Shown piece after piece: positions 42,090 through 52,944 of a stretch of 64,000 nt of DNA. Positions within the stretch are counted from its first letter, which is position 1, and each line of letters opens with the position of its first letter. Source of the stretch: Phycisphaerales bacterium (GTDB taxonomy: Bacteria > Planctomycetota > Phycisphaerae > Phycisphaerales > SM1A02); assembly GCA_022446795.1 (NCBI GenBank), contig JAKVBX010000001.1:151357-215356 (forward strand), in the 5' to 3' direction. A program made the position numbers and the translations under genes. The notes beneath the pieces are model-generated. The model did no database searches. It saw nothing but the letters and a program-made list of their open reading frames with translations, and was not told the DNA's origin.

Positions 42090-44531
42090 ATGATGGTCCG
42101 CAGCCACATCCTGGCCGCTGCCTTGTCCCTGCTGCTGTTGAGCGGAGTGGCCGCCGCACAGTCGGATGTGGACATCCAACTTGTCCAGTACGGCGTCGGC
42201 AACGCCTTCCGACCAGGCGACGTGATCGGCGTCGAAGTGGAGTTGACGAGCAACCTGCCGCAGGACGAGAACGTCTGGCTGCAGTGGGACCACGAGACCG
42301 TGGATGGTGACATCGTCGCCCTGGGTCGACAGGTCGCCATCTCCCCGGGACAACCCCGGCGAACCTGGCTGTATGTCCCGCTGGCACCAACGACCAGCAT
42401 GGAAACCCAGTCGCGCCTTCGCGTCCGCTCGCTGGAAGATGGCGAGCCCGGCGGCGACCTCGGCGTCCTGCGGTTCGAACCCAGCATCGTGACGCCTCGC
42501 CTGGTTGATCGCCAGTCCGGCCTCATCGGAATCATCGGACGGCAGATGGTTGGACTGCCTGGCTACGAACGACCACTGGAACTCATGCGTGGTGTCTACG
42601 TCACGCCCGAGCGCACCATGTTGCCCCTGCTGCCGTCGGCCGCCTCCCTGCCTGACCGATGGCTCGGGCTGCGACCGTACGAGTGCCTCGTCTGGACCGA
42701 CACCGAGGTCGAACTGTCACCGCCACAGGAAACGGCCTTGATCGAGTGGATGAATCGCGGTGGACACCTCGTGATCATGCTTCCCCAGGCCGGCAACCCC
42801 TGGAGCCTGGGCACCGGCGAAGACGGACCACTGGGTTCGATCATGCCGGGAGAACCGACGGTCTCGACGGTTCCCATCAATGATCTCCTCCCCGGGATCT
42901 TGAAGAATGCCCCGGTCGCCCCGCTCGAGGCATCGATGCCAGTGCATCTCTTTCGCACGAGCGAATTGAATGCCGCCCCGGCCGAAGAGGGCTGGATCGA
43001 CCTGTGGACCATCGACGATGTCGGAACGACCATCGTCCAGCGACCGGTCGGTCGCGGGCAATTGACACTCATCGGCGTCGACCTGGCGGCACCACCTCTC
43101 CGCGGCGCCGCCCTGGGCGTCACCGCCGAACAGGCGCGGGTGGAGGCCGTTCCGGAACCCGACCTCTTCTGGAACCGGATCCTCGGTCGACGAGCGGATA
43201 CGCCACCGAGCCGGGCCATCAAGGACCTGGGCACAATCAACCGCCTGACCGAAACTGCGCCCACTCGCCGGTACATCAACGACGCCCTCATCCAGGCCGA
43301 GACCGACGATGCCAGCCAGGTTGGCGGCGGACTCCTGATCGCCTTCCTGCTCTTCGTGGGCTACTGGGTGATCGCCGTTCCGGTCTGCTGGGCCCTCCTG
43401 AAGGCCAGGAAGAAGCTGCAGTGGTCCTGGGTGGGATTCTTCGCCGTATCACTCGTGTTCACCGCGATCGCGTGGATCACGGTGATTCTCAATCGAGAGT
43501 CAAACGTCCGCATTCAGCACCTCACCGTCCTCGACCACGTGCATGGCGAAGATCAACAGCGGGCCGTCAGTTGGCTCTCGATCTTCACCCCGGGCTACGG
43601 CGACTACGAGTTGCAACTCGACAGTGATACCGAAGGCCTGGTCACCACCTGGGAACCGGAAGACAGTCGAATCAGTGGCTTTCCCGACACTCGTCAGACG
43701 ACGGTCGACGTCGGTCGAAACACCAACGAGTTGACCATTCCCAGTCGAGCCACGACGACTTCGCTCCAACTCGACTGGCGTGGACCGATCACCGCCTCCG
43801 ACTGGGGCGGTGTCCTCCGCATGGATCCGTCGATGCCCATCACGATCCAGCGGAACTCCGAAGGCAAGCCCGTCATCCTCCGCGGCGCCATCGTCAGTGA
43901 ACTGCCCGACACGCTGAAGGACGGCATGATCACGTTCGTCGACCGAGCCCAGCCGGTCACGCGCGAGTTGGATCGCGTTGATGGAGAGGCGGCCACCTGG
44001 GTCCGACCATCGCAGTCCGGGCGGATGGAGCGAGAGGGATGGGCCTGGGCCATGACACCACTGGACCCGGGAGAACGCTACATCCTGGACAACCAACTCC
44101 TGGATGACACCTATGACATGGAAGAGACCTTCCGGAAGCGGTTCGGGGACTCGGTTCGAAGTGACATCGGCACCCCGATGCGACCGCTGAGCGACCGGGA
44201 ACGTCGAACGGCCCTGGCGGCCCTGAGCTTCTATCACCAGTTGGAGCCGCCGGCGTGGATTCGCCCCGCGGGGCAGACCCGTGACCGGGACTGGTCCATC
44301 ACCAACCGGACCATCGGCCGTGAACTCGACATCTCCCCGTGGTTGAATCGACCGTCGATCATCGTGACGGGATTCCTGGACCCCAGTCGCCTGCCCGTCC
44401 CACTGCTCGTGGAGGGCGTCCAGCCGGAGGAGAGCACCGGGCTGGTCCTGGTGCGATGGATCTTCCCCCTCGAGGAAGCAGCCTCCCCTTCACCACCCGC
44501 CTCCAGCGGGGCCGCACCCACGGAGGGCTGA
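42090..44531 (+). CDS. Large exported membrane protein of unknown function
   Basis: The 813-residue product has a signal peptide (AAALSLLLLSGVAAAQ), an N-terminal 390-residue domain with beta structure and a GATase-like strand (ALIEWMNRGGHLVIMLP), two helices at about 411-433 and 446-466, then a 340-residue beta-rich extracytoplasmic domain. It resembles planctomycete proteins found beside BatA/ABC genes and, loosely, GldG-type partners of ABC transporters. The next gene, 30 bases on, is an ABC ATPase without a permease, so this protein may be its membrane partner. No clear ribosome site. Confidence 0.6.
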   Translation: MMVRSHILAAALSLLLLSGVAAAQSDVDIQLVQYGVGNAFRPGDVIGVEVELTSNLPQDENVWLQWDHETVDGDIVALGRQVAISPGQPRRTWLYVPLAPTTSMETQSRLRVRSLEDGEPGGDLGVLRFEPSIVTPRLVDRQSGLIGIIGRQMVGLPGYERPLELMRGVYVTPERTMLPLLPSAASLPDRWLGLRPYECLVWTDTEVELSPPQETALIEWMNRGGHLVIMLPQAGNPWSLGTGEDGPLGSIMPGEPTVSTVPINDLLPGILKNAPVAPLEASMPVHLFRTSELNAAPAEEGWIDLWTIDDVGTTIVQRPVGRGQLTLIGVDLAAPPLRGAALGVTAEQARVEAVPEPDLFWNRILGRRADTPPSRAIKDLGTINRLTETAPTRRYINDALIQAETDDASQVGGGLLIAFLLFVGYWVIAVPVCWALLKARKKLQWSWVGFFAVSLVFTAIAWITVILNRESNVRIQHLTVLDHVHGEDQQRAVSWLSIFTPGYGDYELQLDSDTEGLVTTWEPEDSRISGFPDTRQTTVDVGRNTNELTIPSRATTTSLQLDWRGPITASDWGGVLRMDPSMPITIQRNSEGKPVILRGAIVSELPDTLKDGMITFVDRAQPVTRELDRVDGEAATWVRPSQSGRMEREGWAWAMTPLDPGERYILDNQLLDDTYDMEETFRKRFGDSVRSDIGTPMRPLSDRERRTALAALSFYHQLEPPAWIRPAGQTRDRDWSITNRTIGRELDISPWLNRPSIIVTGFLDPSRLPVPLLVEGVQPEESTGLVLVRWIFPLEEAASPSPPASSGAAPTEG

Positions 44532-44561
44532 AGCGGATACGCTGACCCGGACACAGCTGAC

Positions 44562-45509
<948 letters not shown>

Positions 45510-45514
45510 TCCAG

Positions 45515-46405
45515 ATGCCGGACGCCTCATCATCAACCCGGACCTCCAGCACCGTCCTGCTCCTGGCAGATCGATCCCGGCCGGAAGCCGTAGAGGCCTG
45601 CGGGCTCATTGAGCAGTCACTGGGAACGTTGGACATTCCGTTCGTGACGGGCACGACTGACGAGTCCGAAGCGATTCCCGATTCACCCGTGCCCGACGTG
45701 GCCATCGTGATCGGTGGAGATGGCACGATGATCGCCCAGACGCGTCGCCTGGTCGACCTGGGTATTCCCATGATCGGGGTCAACTGCGGCCGGCTCGGGT
45801 TCCTGGCACCGTTCAGTCCCGACACGTTCCACCGTCACCTGGAAACGGTGCTCCGACCAGACCGCGCGCTGGAACATCGCATGATGCTGGCCATCAGCGT
45901 CGAACCTGCCGACGGCAGCGAGGCGATCACTCGACGGGCCATGAACGACGCCGTCATCACCGCTGGTGAGCCGTACCGAATGATCCGCATGACCACGACG
46001 ATCGATGGACAGGACGGTCCTCGGTTGTCCGGTGACGGCCTGGTCATCGCAACCCCCACCGGGTCGACCGGCCACAATGCGTCCGCCGGCGGTCCCATCG
46101 TGGACCCGCGGGTGGAAGCGATTGTCGTCTGTCCCATCGCCGCCCAGTCGCTGGCCTTCCGCCCGTGCGTGCTGGATGGTGACTCCTGCCTGGAGGTTGT
46201 CCTCACGCAGGTCAACGAAGGAACAGCGCTGGTGCTGGACGGGCAGCGTCGACTGCCACTCCAGCCCAACGACCGGATCCGTTTCTCCCGCTACGCCACG
46301 CCGATGAAGTTCGTCGTCTGCCCCGGTGGGCCGTTCTGGCGGATTCTCCACGACAAGCTCGGCTGGGCCGCCCCACCCCGGGAACGCGGCGGCGACCGGT
46401 CCTGA
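45515..46405 (+). CDS. nadK: NAD kinase
   Basis: The 296-residue product has the GGDGT motif (IGGDGTMIAQ), NCGRLGFLA, the NDAVI region of the NAD site (RRAMNDAVIT), and the glycine-rich ATPTGSTGHNASAGGP. It phosphorylates NAD to NADP in the cytosol. The first 20 residues or so are low complexity (SSSTRTSS). It is coupled by spacing to the ABC ATPase upstream and serS downstream (19 bases). Confidence 0.94.
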   Translation: MPDASSSTRTSSTVLLLADRSRPEAVEACGLIEQSLGTLDIPFVTGTTDESEAIPDSPVPDVAIVIGGDGTMIAQTRRLVDLGIPMIGVNCGRLGFLAPFSPDTFHRHLETVLRPDRALEHRMMLAISVEPADGSEAITRRAMNDAVITAGEPYRMIRMTTTIDGQDGPRLSGDGLVIATPTGSTGHNASAGGPIVDPRVEAIVVCPIAAQSLAFRPCVLDGDSCLEVVLTQVNEGTALVLDGQRRLPLQPNDRIRFSRYATPMKFVVCPGGPFWRILHDKLGWAAPPRERGGDRS

Positions 46406-46424
46406 CGGGTACGATGTCGGTCCC

Positions 46425-47825
46425 ATGATCGATCTCAAGCAGCTTCGCGAGAATCCCGACCCATTCATCCAGGGCGCCGCCGCCAAGGGTGTCCAGGTCG
46501 ACATTCCGCGGCTCCTGGAGCTCGATCAGCAACGCCGCGATCTCGTCCAGCAACAGGAGAGCCTCCGGGCCGAGCAGAAGAAGCTTGGCAAGGAAACCGG
46601 ACCGCAGATCGGGAAGCTCAAGGGCCAGCTCAAGGGTGCCGACGAATCCAGCGTCGCCACGCTGGAAGCGCAGATCACCGAGTTGGAAGCCCGCCCCGCC
46701 GCAATCAAGCAGCAGATCCAGGGCCTCGACGAGACGCTGGCCGCCATCGAACCGGAATGGAAGGCCATCCAGTTGCAGGTTCCGCAACCCCCTGATCCGG
46801 ATGTTCCCCGGGGCGCCACCGCCGAGGAGAACATCGAGATCCGTCGCTGGGCGCCGGACGGCTGGGATTGGAATGCCTCGTTCGAGGACAACCGCGGCTT
46901 CGCGCCGCAGACCCACCTGGAACTGGTCAAGTCACTCGGGCTCGTCGACTTTGAACGCGGGGTGAAGGTCGCCGGCTCACGCAGCTACGTGCTGACCGGC
47001 GATGGCATGCGGCTGCACCAGGCGATCCTGGCGCTCGGCATGAGCCATATCACCGAGCGGGGCTTCCGCCCCACCTCCGTCCCCGTGCTCGTCCGCGAGC
47101 AGGCGATGGTCGGCACCGGTTTCTTCCCCGGCGGCATCGAACAGACCTATCACATCGACTCCGACAGTACGCCCGGGCCAGGCCAGGATCTCTACCTGAC
47201 GGGAACGGGCGAGGTCGGGCTGATGAGCCTGCATGCCGACGAGATCGTCGATGCTGACCAACTGCCGATGAAGTACGCGACCGTCTCCACCTGTTTCCGC
47301 CGCGAGGCCGGTGCCGCCGGCAAGGACACCGCGGGGCTCTATCGGATTCACCAGTTCGACAAGGTCGAACAGGTCGTCATCGACAAGGCCGATGAAGCCA
47401 CGAGCCGGGCCCATCACCAGGCCATGATCCAGGCCGTGGAAGACCTGCTGCAGTCACTGCAACTGCCCTATCGCCTGCTGCAATGCTGCACCGGTGACCT
47501 GGGAACGAAGAACGCGGACATGATCGACATCGAATGCTGGATCCCGGGACGTGGACCGGAGGATGCCGATGGCCGCCCCACGGGCGAGTTCGGCGAAACC
47601 CACTCCGCCTCGCGACTCTATGACTTCCAGTGCCGTCGGCTCAACCTGCGTTACCGCGACGAGAACGGCAAGACGGTCTTCTGCCACTCGCTCAACAACA
47701 CGGTTGTCGCCAGCCCGCGGATCCTCATCCCGATTCTCGAGATGCACCAGCAGGCCGATGGCAGCGTCACCGTCCCCGAGGCCCTGCAGCCCTTCATGGG
47801 CGGCTGCACGCGCATCGGCAACTGA
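46425..47825 (+). CDS. serS: Seryl-tRNA synthetase
   Basis: The 466-residue product has the N-terminal coiled-coil arm (about 30-110) that binds the long variable arm of tRNA-Ser, motif 2 (TVSTCFRREAGAAGKDTAGLYRIHQF) and motif 3 (NNTVVASPRILIPILE). The class II core is complete. The ATG at 46425 was chosen because it gives the canonical start MIDLKQLRENP; the longer frame overlaps nadK. The gene converges with the metzincin gene across 22 bases. Confidence 0.96.
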   Translation: MIDLKQLRENPDPFIQGAAAKGVQVDIPRLLELDQQRRDLVQQQESLRAEQKKLGKETGPQIGKLKGQLKGADESSVATLEAQITELEARPAAIKQQIQGLDETLAAIEPEWKAIQLQVPQPPDPDVPRGATAEENIEIRRWAPDGWDWNASFEDNRGFAPQTHLELVKSLGLVDFERGVKVAGSRSYVLTGDGMRLHQAILALGMSHITERGFRPTSVPVLVREQAMVGTGFFPGGIEQTYHIDSDSTPGPGQDLYLTGTGEVGLMSLHADEIVDADQLPMKYATVSTCFRREAGAAGKDTAGLYRIHQFDKVEQVVIDKADEATSRAHHQAMIQAVEDLLQSLQLPYRLLQCCTGDLGTKNADMIDIECWIPGRGPEDADGRPTGEFGETHSASRLYDFQCRRLNLRYRDENGKTVFCHSLNNTVVASPRILIPILEMHQQADGSVTVPEALQPFMGGCTRIGN

Positions 47826-47847
47826 AACAGCCAGGCACGCGCCCTGT

Positions 47848-48837
47848 TCAGGAGCAGGATCCCCACTGGTCGACGACCAGCAGGATGTCGTCGACCCCGA
47901 CCGTTCCATCCAGCACGACGTCCGCCGGGCAACCCGCACACGCCCCCCACGCATCCAGGACCGACAGGATGTCCGAGGTGTCAACGACCCCGTCGTAGTT
48001 CACGTCCGCCGGGCAGGCCTCGGTACTGCAGCGAAAGTCCGCCACCATGGGAACCGTCACGAGGAACGCACTGTAGTTGTCTGCTTCCTCATCAGGCCCG
48101 ATCGGTTCCCCGGTCGCAGCGCCACCGTAGAAGACGTTCGGGTTGGAGAAGTGTGGAATGTCATTGCCACCCATCGAGGTACCGATCTCGGTGCCGTTGT
48201 AAATCGTCAGGCGATGTCCCGATGACCACGAGAAGTAGCCGTAGGTGTCCGTGGTGTAGTGTTGTGAGCCCAGGTTGTGACCAAGCTCGTGACGGAAGGG
48301 ATGGGCCCACGTCTCGTACAGGCATCCGGCAGAGCAGCCCTGGAAGCCATACGCCGGATTGTCGGGCGCTACCCAGGCCAGGCCGCAGTAGCCCTCCACC
48401 GTCACCAGCGCAACGATATCCGCGGCCTTGGCATCACGAACCTGATGCACCTCGTCCATGAAGCCATCACTTGGATTCTGGATGTGACCAAGGTAGTCCG
48501 GCGTCTCGTCATAGACCGTCTCATGCAGGCCGACGATCCGGACACTGAACGGCAACTCGGTATTGGCGAACGTCTCGTTGGCATCTTCGACCGCGATCTG
48601 GCACTGCAGAAGCATCTCCTCGGCACTGCCCATGTAGGCCAGTGCCGCGCCCGTATAGACCCACAACACGTCAATGACCTGCTCATCCGGGCACTGCCCC
48701 CGATTCTCCCATGTTGAGGCAGGTGCCTGCAGCACTCGGCAGCACCCATCATCGTGGACGATCGATGTGATTGGGCAGTCACTGGCGTCCGACGATGCGC
48801 CGATGACAACGATGACAGTGGCAATCAGGTGGAACAT
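47848..48837 (-). CDS. Secreted reprolysin-like metallopeptidase with dockerin-like tail
   Basis: The 329-residue product has a signal peptide (about 1-19) and the metzincin zinc site HELGHNLGSQH (183-193). A downstream Met in TSMGG is a candidate Met-turn. Residues about 275-329 are two EF-hand-like repeats (ADVNYDGVVDTSDILSVLDAWG and ADVVLDGTVGVDDILLVVDQWG), the dockerin-type module of this class. Six or more Cys suggest disulphides. It is probably a secreted protease anchored to the surface or a complex. It is the last gene of a long minus-strand run. Confidence 0.88.
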   Translation of the reverse strand: MFHLIATVIVVIGASSDASDCPITSIVHDDGCCRVLQAPASTWENRGQCPDEQVIDVLWVYTGAALAYMGSAEEMLLQCQIAVEDANETFANTELPFSVRIVGLHETVYDETPDYLGHIQNPSDGFMDEVHQVRDAKAADIVALVTVEGYCGLAWVAPDNPAYGFQGCSAGCLYETWAHPFRHELGHNLGSQHYTTDTYGYFSWSSGHRLTIYNGTEIGTSMGGNDIPHFSNPNVFYGGAATGEPIGPDEEADNYSAFLVTVPMVADFRCSTEACPADVNYDGVVDTSDILSVLDAWGACAGCPADVVLDGTVGVDDILLVVDQWGSCS

Positions 48838-48953
48838 GGTTGGCGATATCTCCCTCGATCGCCCCATGATCCCAGCGCCCGGCTGGGAGTCAATGGTCGA
48901 CGCTCGCAACCCGGCCCCAACCGCCCTGGAACGTCCGGCAACCGACCCGTCCG

Positions 48954-49322
48954 TCAGGATGTCGCCGCCTCTCGCAGCCGGTCGGCCGACTGCGCGTCAT
49001 ACAGCCCCTTCTTCCCGAAGCCGGCCCGTGCACCGAGTTGCTCAGCGGTCTGCTGATGTTCTTCCAGGTCGGAGATCAACACCACGCGAGCACCGGGCAA
49101 CGCCTTCAAGCGGGATTCGATCAGGTCCAGGCCGGATGATCCGACGGCGAAGGCACCATCGAGCACGCGATTGACCAGCCACACCACGCCCTCTTCATCG
49201 TGGTCTGACAACGCCGTATCGTCATTGGCGACATGCACGGGTGATTCCGGCAATGTCCGCTCGACCATTGACTTCAACATGAAGGCATCCGGGGTGCAGT
49301 GACCGACGAGAACAACAGACAT
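48954..49322 (-). CDS. Degenerate response-regulator receiver-like protein
   Basis: The 122-residue product has the alternating strand-helix pattern of CheY: VVLVGH, a helix with DAFMLKSMVERTL, strand GVVWLVNRVLDG, GLDLIESR, VVLISD and ARAGFGKKG. At the phosphorylation position Asn51 replaces Asp, while Ser84 and Lys104/105 are near the usual Thr/Ser and Lys. It could be a phosphorylation-independent receiver. No output domain or histidine kinase is near. Its ATG overlaps the tilS stop by one base. Confidence 0.6.
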   Translation of the reverse strand: MSVVLVGHCTPDAFMLKSMVERTLPESPVHVANDDTALSDHDEEGVVWLVNRVLDGAFAVGSSGLDLIESRLKALPGARVVLISDLEEHQQTAEQLGARAGFGKKGLYDAQSADRLREAATS

Positions 49323-50362
49323 CAGGTGACTCCTTGGTTGCGTTGCAACTTTATCTCACGGGCATCCACGATGATCTCCATCCCCGCACCGAGTTGAAAG
49401 CATCGCTGGTGCTGGCGTCGATCACCGATGGCTTCCGCCGCGGCCAGGAGTGCCTGGTGCGACAGGCCGTCAGGGCCCAGTGATCCATCATCCAGGGCGG
49501 CGCGACGCAGGCCCGTGGCGATCATCGGCACTGGCAGGCTGGACAACGCACCGCGTGTCCAGCATCGCTGTTCGCTTGATCCGAATGCCGAGGAGACGAG
49601 CCCCTCCATCGCAGTCGCCGCGAGCGCCTGGACATCCGCCGTCGCCGCTGCCCGTGATGCAGCGCCGGGCCAGAGCGCTTCCAGTACGGGCAGGACATCC
49701 CGTCGCAATCGGCCACGCTGGGTGCCGGGATCGACATTTCCCGGATCATCACACCACGACACGTCAGCCGCTTGGCAGAGTTCGGCCGCGTCCGCCCGCG
49801 TGACACCAAGCATGGGTCGAATCAGCGCGACGCCGTCGCCGAGTTCGCGATGCCGTGGCATGCCCGCCAGTCCCATCGGTCCCGCGCCCCGTCCGAGCGC
49901 CGCGAGAATCGTCTCAAGCTGATCCTCGGCATGGTGCCCCGTCGCCACGCGGCTGGCTTGGCACGACATCGCGGCCTCGCGAAGCGCCTCGTACCGCGCG
50001 AGGCGGGCCTCGGCCGGCGTCCGCCCGGGAACCTCCACGTGACGGACCTCGGCAGGAACCTCCAGTTGTGCCGCCACGCGCAGGACATGATCCGCTTCTT
50101 CATCGGCTTCCGGTCTCAAGTGATGATGGACATGCACGACCCGTGGCAGGATCACCACGTCATCATGTTCACGCAACACCGCCGCGGCCAGCAGCAGGGC
50201 CAGCGAGTCTCGACCGCCACTGACGGCCAGGACCACCGGACCCGGGTCGTCACCACCACACGCGATTCGAAAGCCACGCAAGATCTCGTGCACGAGCGGA
50301 TGGCGACGGGCCGCCAGCGGAATACTGGTCGATTCACTGGATGGAACGGGTCGATCGCTCAC
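49322..50362 (-). CDS. tilS: tRNA(Ile)-lysidine synthase
   Basis: The 346-residue product has the PP-loop SGGRDS at 48-53, HVHHHLRPEADEEA, RYEALREAA, ATGHHAEDQLETIL and a C-terminal substrate-binding region. It makes lysidine at C34 of tRNA-Ile(CAU) from Lys and ATP, allowing AUA reading. It is followed with a one-base overlap by the receiver-like gene. Confidence 0.92.
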   Translation of the reverse strand: MSDRPVPSSESTSIPLAARRHPLVHEILRGFRIACGGDDPGPVVLAVSGGRDSLALLLAAAVLREHDDVVILPRVVHVHHHLRPEADEEADHVLRVAAQLEVPAEVRHVEVPGRTPAEARLARYEALREAAMSCQASRVATGHHAEDQLETILAALGRGAGPMGLAGMPRHRELGDGVALIRPMLGVTRADAAELCQAADVSWCDDPGNVDPGTQRGRLRRDVLPVLEALWPGAASRAAATADVQALAATAMEGLVSSAFGSSEQRCWTRGALSSLPVPMIATGLRRAALDDGSLGPDGLSHQALLAAAEAIGDRRQHQRCFQLGAGMEIIVDAREIKLQRNQGVT

Positions 50363-50386
50363 GACCGGATGCTAGCACCCACGCGG

Positions 50387-51877
50387 TCACGCGGTCGACA
50401 ACCACTCGTCCTTCCATGTCATTCCCGCGGGCGGCTCGATCTCCGGCCCTTCCTGGAGCAGGCTGGCCACCGGGTACGCACAGGCGTCGATGGCCAGGGC
50501 GGCGGCCGGCCGATGGTTGCCGCTCTGCCCCACGCCTCCGAAGGGCAGTCGACTCGAGGCACCGGCCGTACCGACATTCCAGTTGAGGCACCCGGTCGGA
50601 ATCTCGGCGAAGCACCGATCAAAGACCGCCCGGTCCCGGGTGAACACGGAGGCGGCGAGTCCATACCGGGTCCGCCGCGCCTGCTCGATGGCCTCGTCGA
50701 GATTCGGCACGATGCAGACCTGGACCAGCGGACCGAAGATCTCTTCGTCGTGGTCCATGTCGAACTCGTCAACCTCAACGACACCAGCCGACAGGAACCA
50801 CCCTTCGCGCGGGGTCTCGACCGCGGGCACCAGCACATTGCCGCCCGCGTTGACGAGTTGCCGCTGGGATTCCAGGACCCGGGCCCGGGCATCGCTGCTG
50901 ATGAGCGGACCCATGAACGCCGGGGCGGGGTCATCATGTGCGCCCAGTTGCAGCGTCGTCGCCGCCGTACAGAAGGCGGCCAGGAACGAATCGGCGACAT
51001 CCTGGTGAACCATGATGCGTCGAGTGCAGGTGCACCGTTGACCAGTCGTGGCAAAGGACGCCCGGACACACTCGATGACGGCCTGTCTCACGTCCGCATC
51101 CGCATGCACGATGGCCGGGTTGTTGCCGCCGAGTTCCAGCGCCACGATCCGGCCGGGCGTATCGATGTTGTCCTCCAGGATGGAGCGACCGACGGCCCAG
51201 GAACCCGTGAACAGAACGCCGTTGACATCATCACACGTGCACAGGCGACGCGAACCCTCCGGGCCGGCCTGGACCACGTTGAAGACGCCCGGCGGCAGAC
51301 CGGCTTCCAGCATGAGTTCACCGATACGTTGCCCGACGGCCGGTGTGTACTCCGATGGCTTGAAGACCACGGTGTTTCCCGCGAGCAGCGCGGGAACGAA
51401 CTGGCCGTTGGGAAGATGCGCCGGAAAGTTGAACGGACCGATCACGGCCATCACACCGTGGGGCCGGTAGCGACACCGACCTTCCCTCCCGGGACCAGCA
51501 TCCGCGGTCCAGTCATCGATTCGACCGCTCACGGCGGCATCCAGGGTCAGGTCAACCTTGCCCCCCAGCGCCGTGGCCTCGATCCGAGCCTCCGCGGGTG
51601 TCTTTCCGACTTCCCGGGCGATCAGGTCCGCCATTTCATCCACGTGCGCCGCCGTCACGTCACGCCATCGCCGAAGGAAGTCGGCCCGATCCTCGATGGA
51701 ACAGGACGCCCACTCACCGAAAGCGGCCCGCGCCGCGACCACGGCTTCATCGATATGACCCACGACCGGCGAACCGGACCACAGGACACGGTCCGGATAG
51801 GCCGGATCAATGGACACCAACTCGTCACCGGGAATCGACCGCGTGGATCCGCCGATGACATCGACTGGCTGGATCAT
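50387..51877 (-). CDS. astD: Succinylglutamate-semialdehyde dehydrogenase
   Basis: The 496-residue product is an aldehyde dehydrogenase with IGPFNFPAHLPNG, LELGGNNPAIV with the general base Glu, and the catalytic Cys in GQRCTCTRR. The sequence fits AstD (E. coli AST pathway), oxidising N-succinylglutamate semialdehyde with NAD. The start overlaps the astA stop by 4 bases (ATGA). It is the last of the coupled aminotransferase-astA-astD set. Confidence 0.92.
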   Translation of the reverse strand: MIQPVDVIGGSTRSIPGDELVSIDPAYPDRVLWSGSPVVGHIDEAVVAARAAFGEWASCSIEDRADFLRRWRDVTAAHVDEMADLIAREVGKTPAEARIEATALGGKVDLTLDAAVSGRIDDWTADAGPGREGRCRYRPHGVMAVIGPFNFPAHLPNGQFVPALLAGNTVVFKPSEYTPAVGQRIGELMLEAGLPPGVFNVVQAGPEGSRRLCTCDDVNGVLFTGSWAVGRSILEDNIDTPGRIVALELGGNNPAIVHADADVRQAVIECVRASFATTGQRCTCTRRIMVHQDVADSFLAAFCTAATTLQLGAHDDPAPAFMGPLISSDARARVLESQRQLVNAGGNVLVPAVETPREGWFLSAGVVEVDEFDMDHDEEIFGPLVQVCIVPNLDEAIEQARRTRYGLAASVFTRDRAVFDRCFAEIPTGCLNWNVGTAGASSRLPFGGVGQSGNHRPAAALAIDACAYPVASLLQEGPEIEPPAGMTWKDEWLSTA

Positions 51878-52944
51878 GTGGCCACCGATTCCTGGTCCGT
51901 CGACGTCTGCCCGGTACGGTCCTGGGATCGAACCTGCGGGGTGTACGTCACCGGCATGCCCGGCTCCAACCCGAGGGCCGTGGCGACCGCCTCGGGCAAT
52001 CGCACGGTATCCCCTGTGGCCTCGTATTGACTGCGGGTGGCGCGGAAGTTGGCGCCCTGGTGTGAACAGGCAATGGCCATCGGCAGGGACTCGGACTCAT
52101 CGATCGGGCCCTCGAAGGTGGCCTGCCGCGTGTCCTTGATCAGTGGAATCGTATCGCGCTGCGCCTCGAGGTACGGACCACCGTCAAACGGATCCACCTC
52201 GTCGTTGTGCCGGAAGCCCAGTCGCTCGAGCATCCGCAACGCGGGAACGGCGTCCGGGCTCACATGACCGATGAGGCGGCGAGCCTCGGCAGGCAGCAGC
52301 GAGGCGTAGATCTCCACGTCCGGAAAGAGCGAACTGATGAACTCCTTGGACGTCCGACTGAAGGCATCAGCCTCACGATAGGACAGGTTGATGAAGCGAC
52401 GCCCCAGGTGATCCCAGAGCATCGTTCGTCCGTCCTGCGTCAAGGTCCCCATGATCTCGCCGATGATTCGATCGGAGAAGTCACCCGGGTGCATTCCCAT
52501 GAACGAGAACCGCACCTTGCTCAACAGCGACCCCAGTCGGTCCGCGGTTCCTCGATAGGCGGACGACAGCACGAGTCCGCCGACCTCGGTCGAGCCCGTG
52601 GTGTCCTGGCACAGTTGGAGCGTGATCTGCACATGTCCCGTCTGCAGGTCGCGACTGTAGTGCTCTCGCTTGCGGACCTTCAGGACCTGGCGCGGCATCG
52701 CCTCACTGCCCTTGCCGGCAATGAGGCTCGAGGTGCCCACCACTCGCCCGGACTCGGTGTCCACCAGCGTGAAGACGTAGTTCCGATCCGGCGCATCCAA
52801 CTTGCCCAGGAAGCTCCGCCTGGACGTCACCAGGAGGTCCTGCAGCGCATCGGCCTGGGCCGGGAGATTGTTGGAATAGACCGTTCTGGCCAGCCTCAAC
52901 AGTGGCTCATGATCTTCCGTGATGGCATTTCGGACGACGAACAT
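51874..52944 (-). CDS. astA: Arginine N-succinyltransferase family protein
   Basis: The 356-residue product has the AstA pattern: VRNAITEDHEPLLRLA, TSLIAGKG, EVGGLVLSSAYRGTADRLG, RIIGEIMG and FINLSYREAD. AstA moves succinate from succinyl-CoA to the alpha-amino group of arginine; some homologues also accept ornithine. The ATG overlaps the upstream aminotransferase stop by one base. The substrate here is not certain, because AstB and AstE are not seen nearby. Confidence 0.9.
   Translation of the reverse strand: MFVVRNAITEDHEPLLRLARTVYSNNLPAQADALQDLLVTSRRSFLGKLDAPDRNYVFTLVDTESGRVVGTSSLIAGKGSEAMPRQVLKVRKREHYSRDLQTGHVQITLQLCQDTTGSTEVGGLVLSSAYRGTADRLGSLLSKVRFSFMGMHPGDFSDRIIGEIMGTLTQDGRTMLWDHLGRRFINLSYREADAFSRTSKEFISSLFPDVEIYASLLPAEARRLIGHVSPDAVPALRMLERLGFRHNDEVDPFDGGPYLEAQRDTIPLIKDTRQATFEGPIDESESLPMAIACSHQGANFRATRSQYEATGDTVRLPEAVATALGLEPGMPVTYTPQVRSQDRTGQTSTDQESVAT

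Noticed and set aside
49772-52030. Open frame of 752 codons on the plus strand
   Set aside because: It lies antisense to tilS and astD, whose family motifs are complete. Its product is a low-complexity Arg/Gly/His-rich shadow with no domain, produced by the high GC content.
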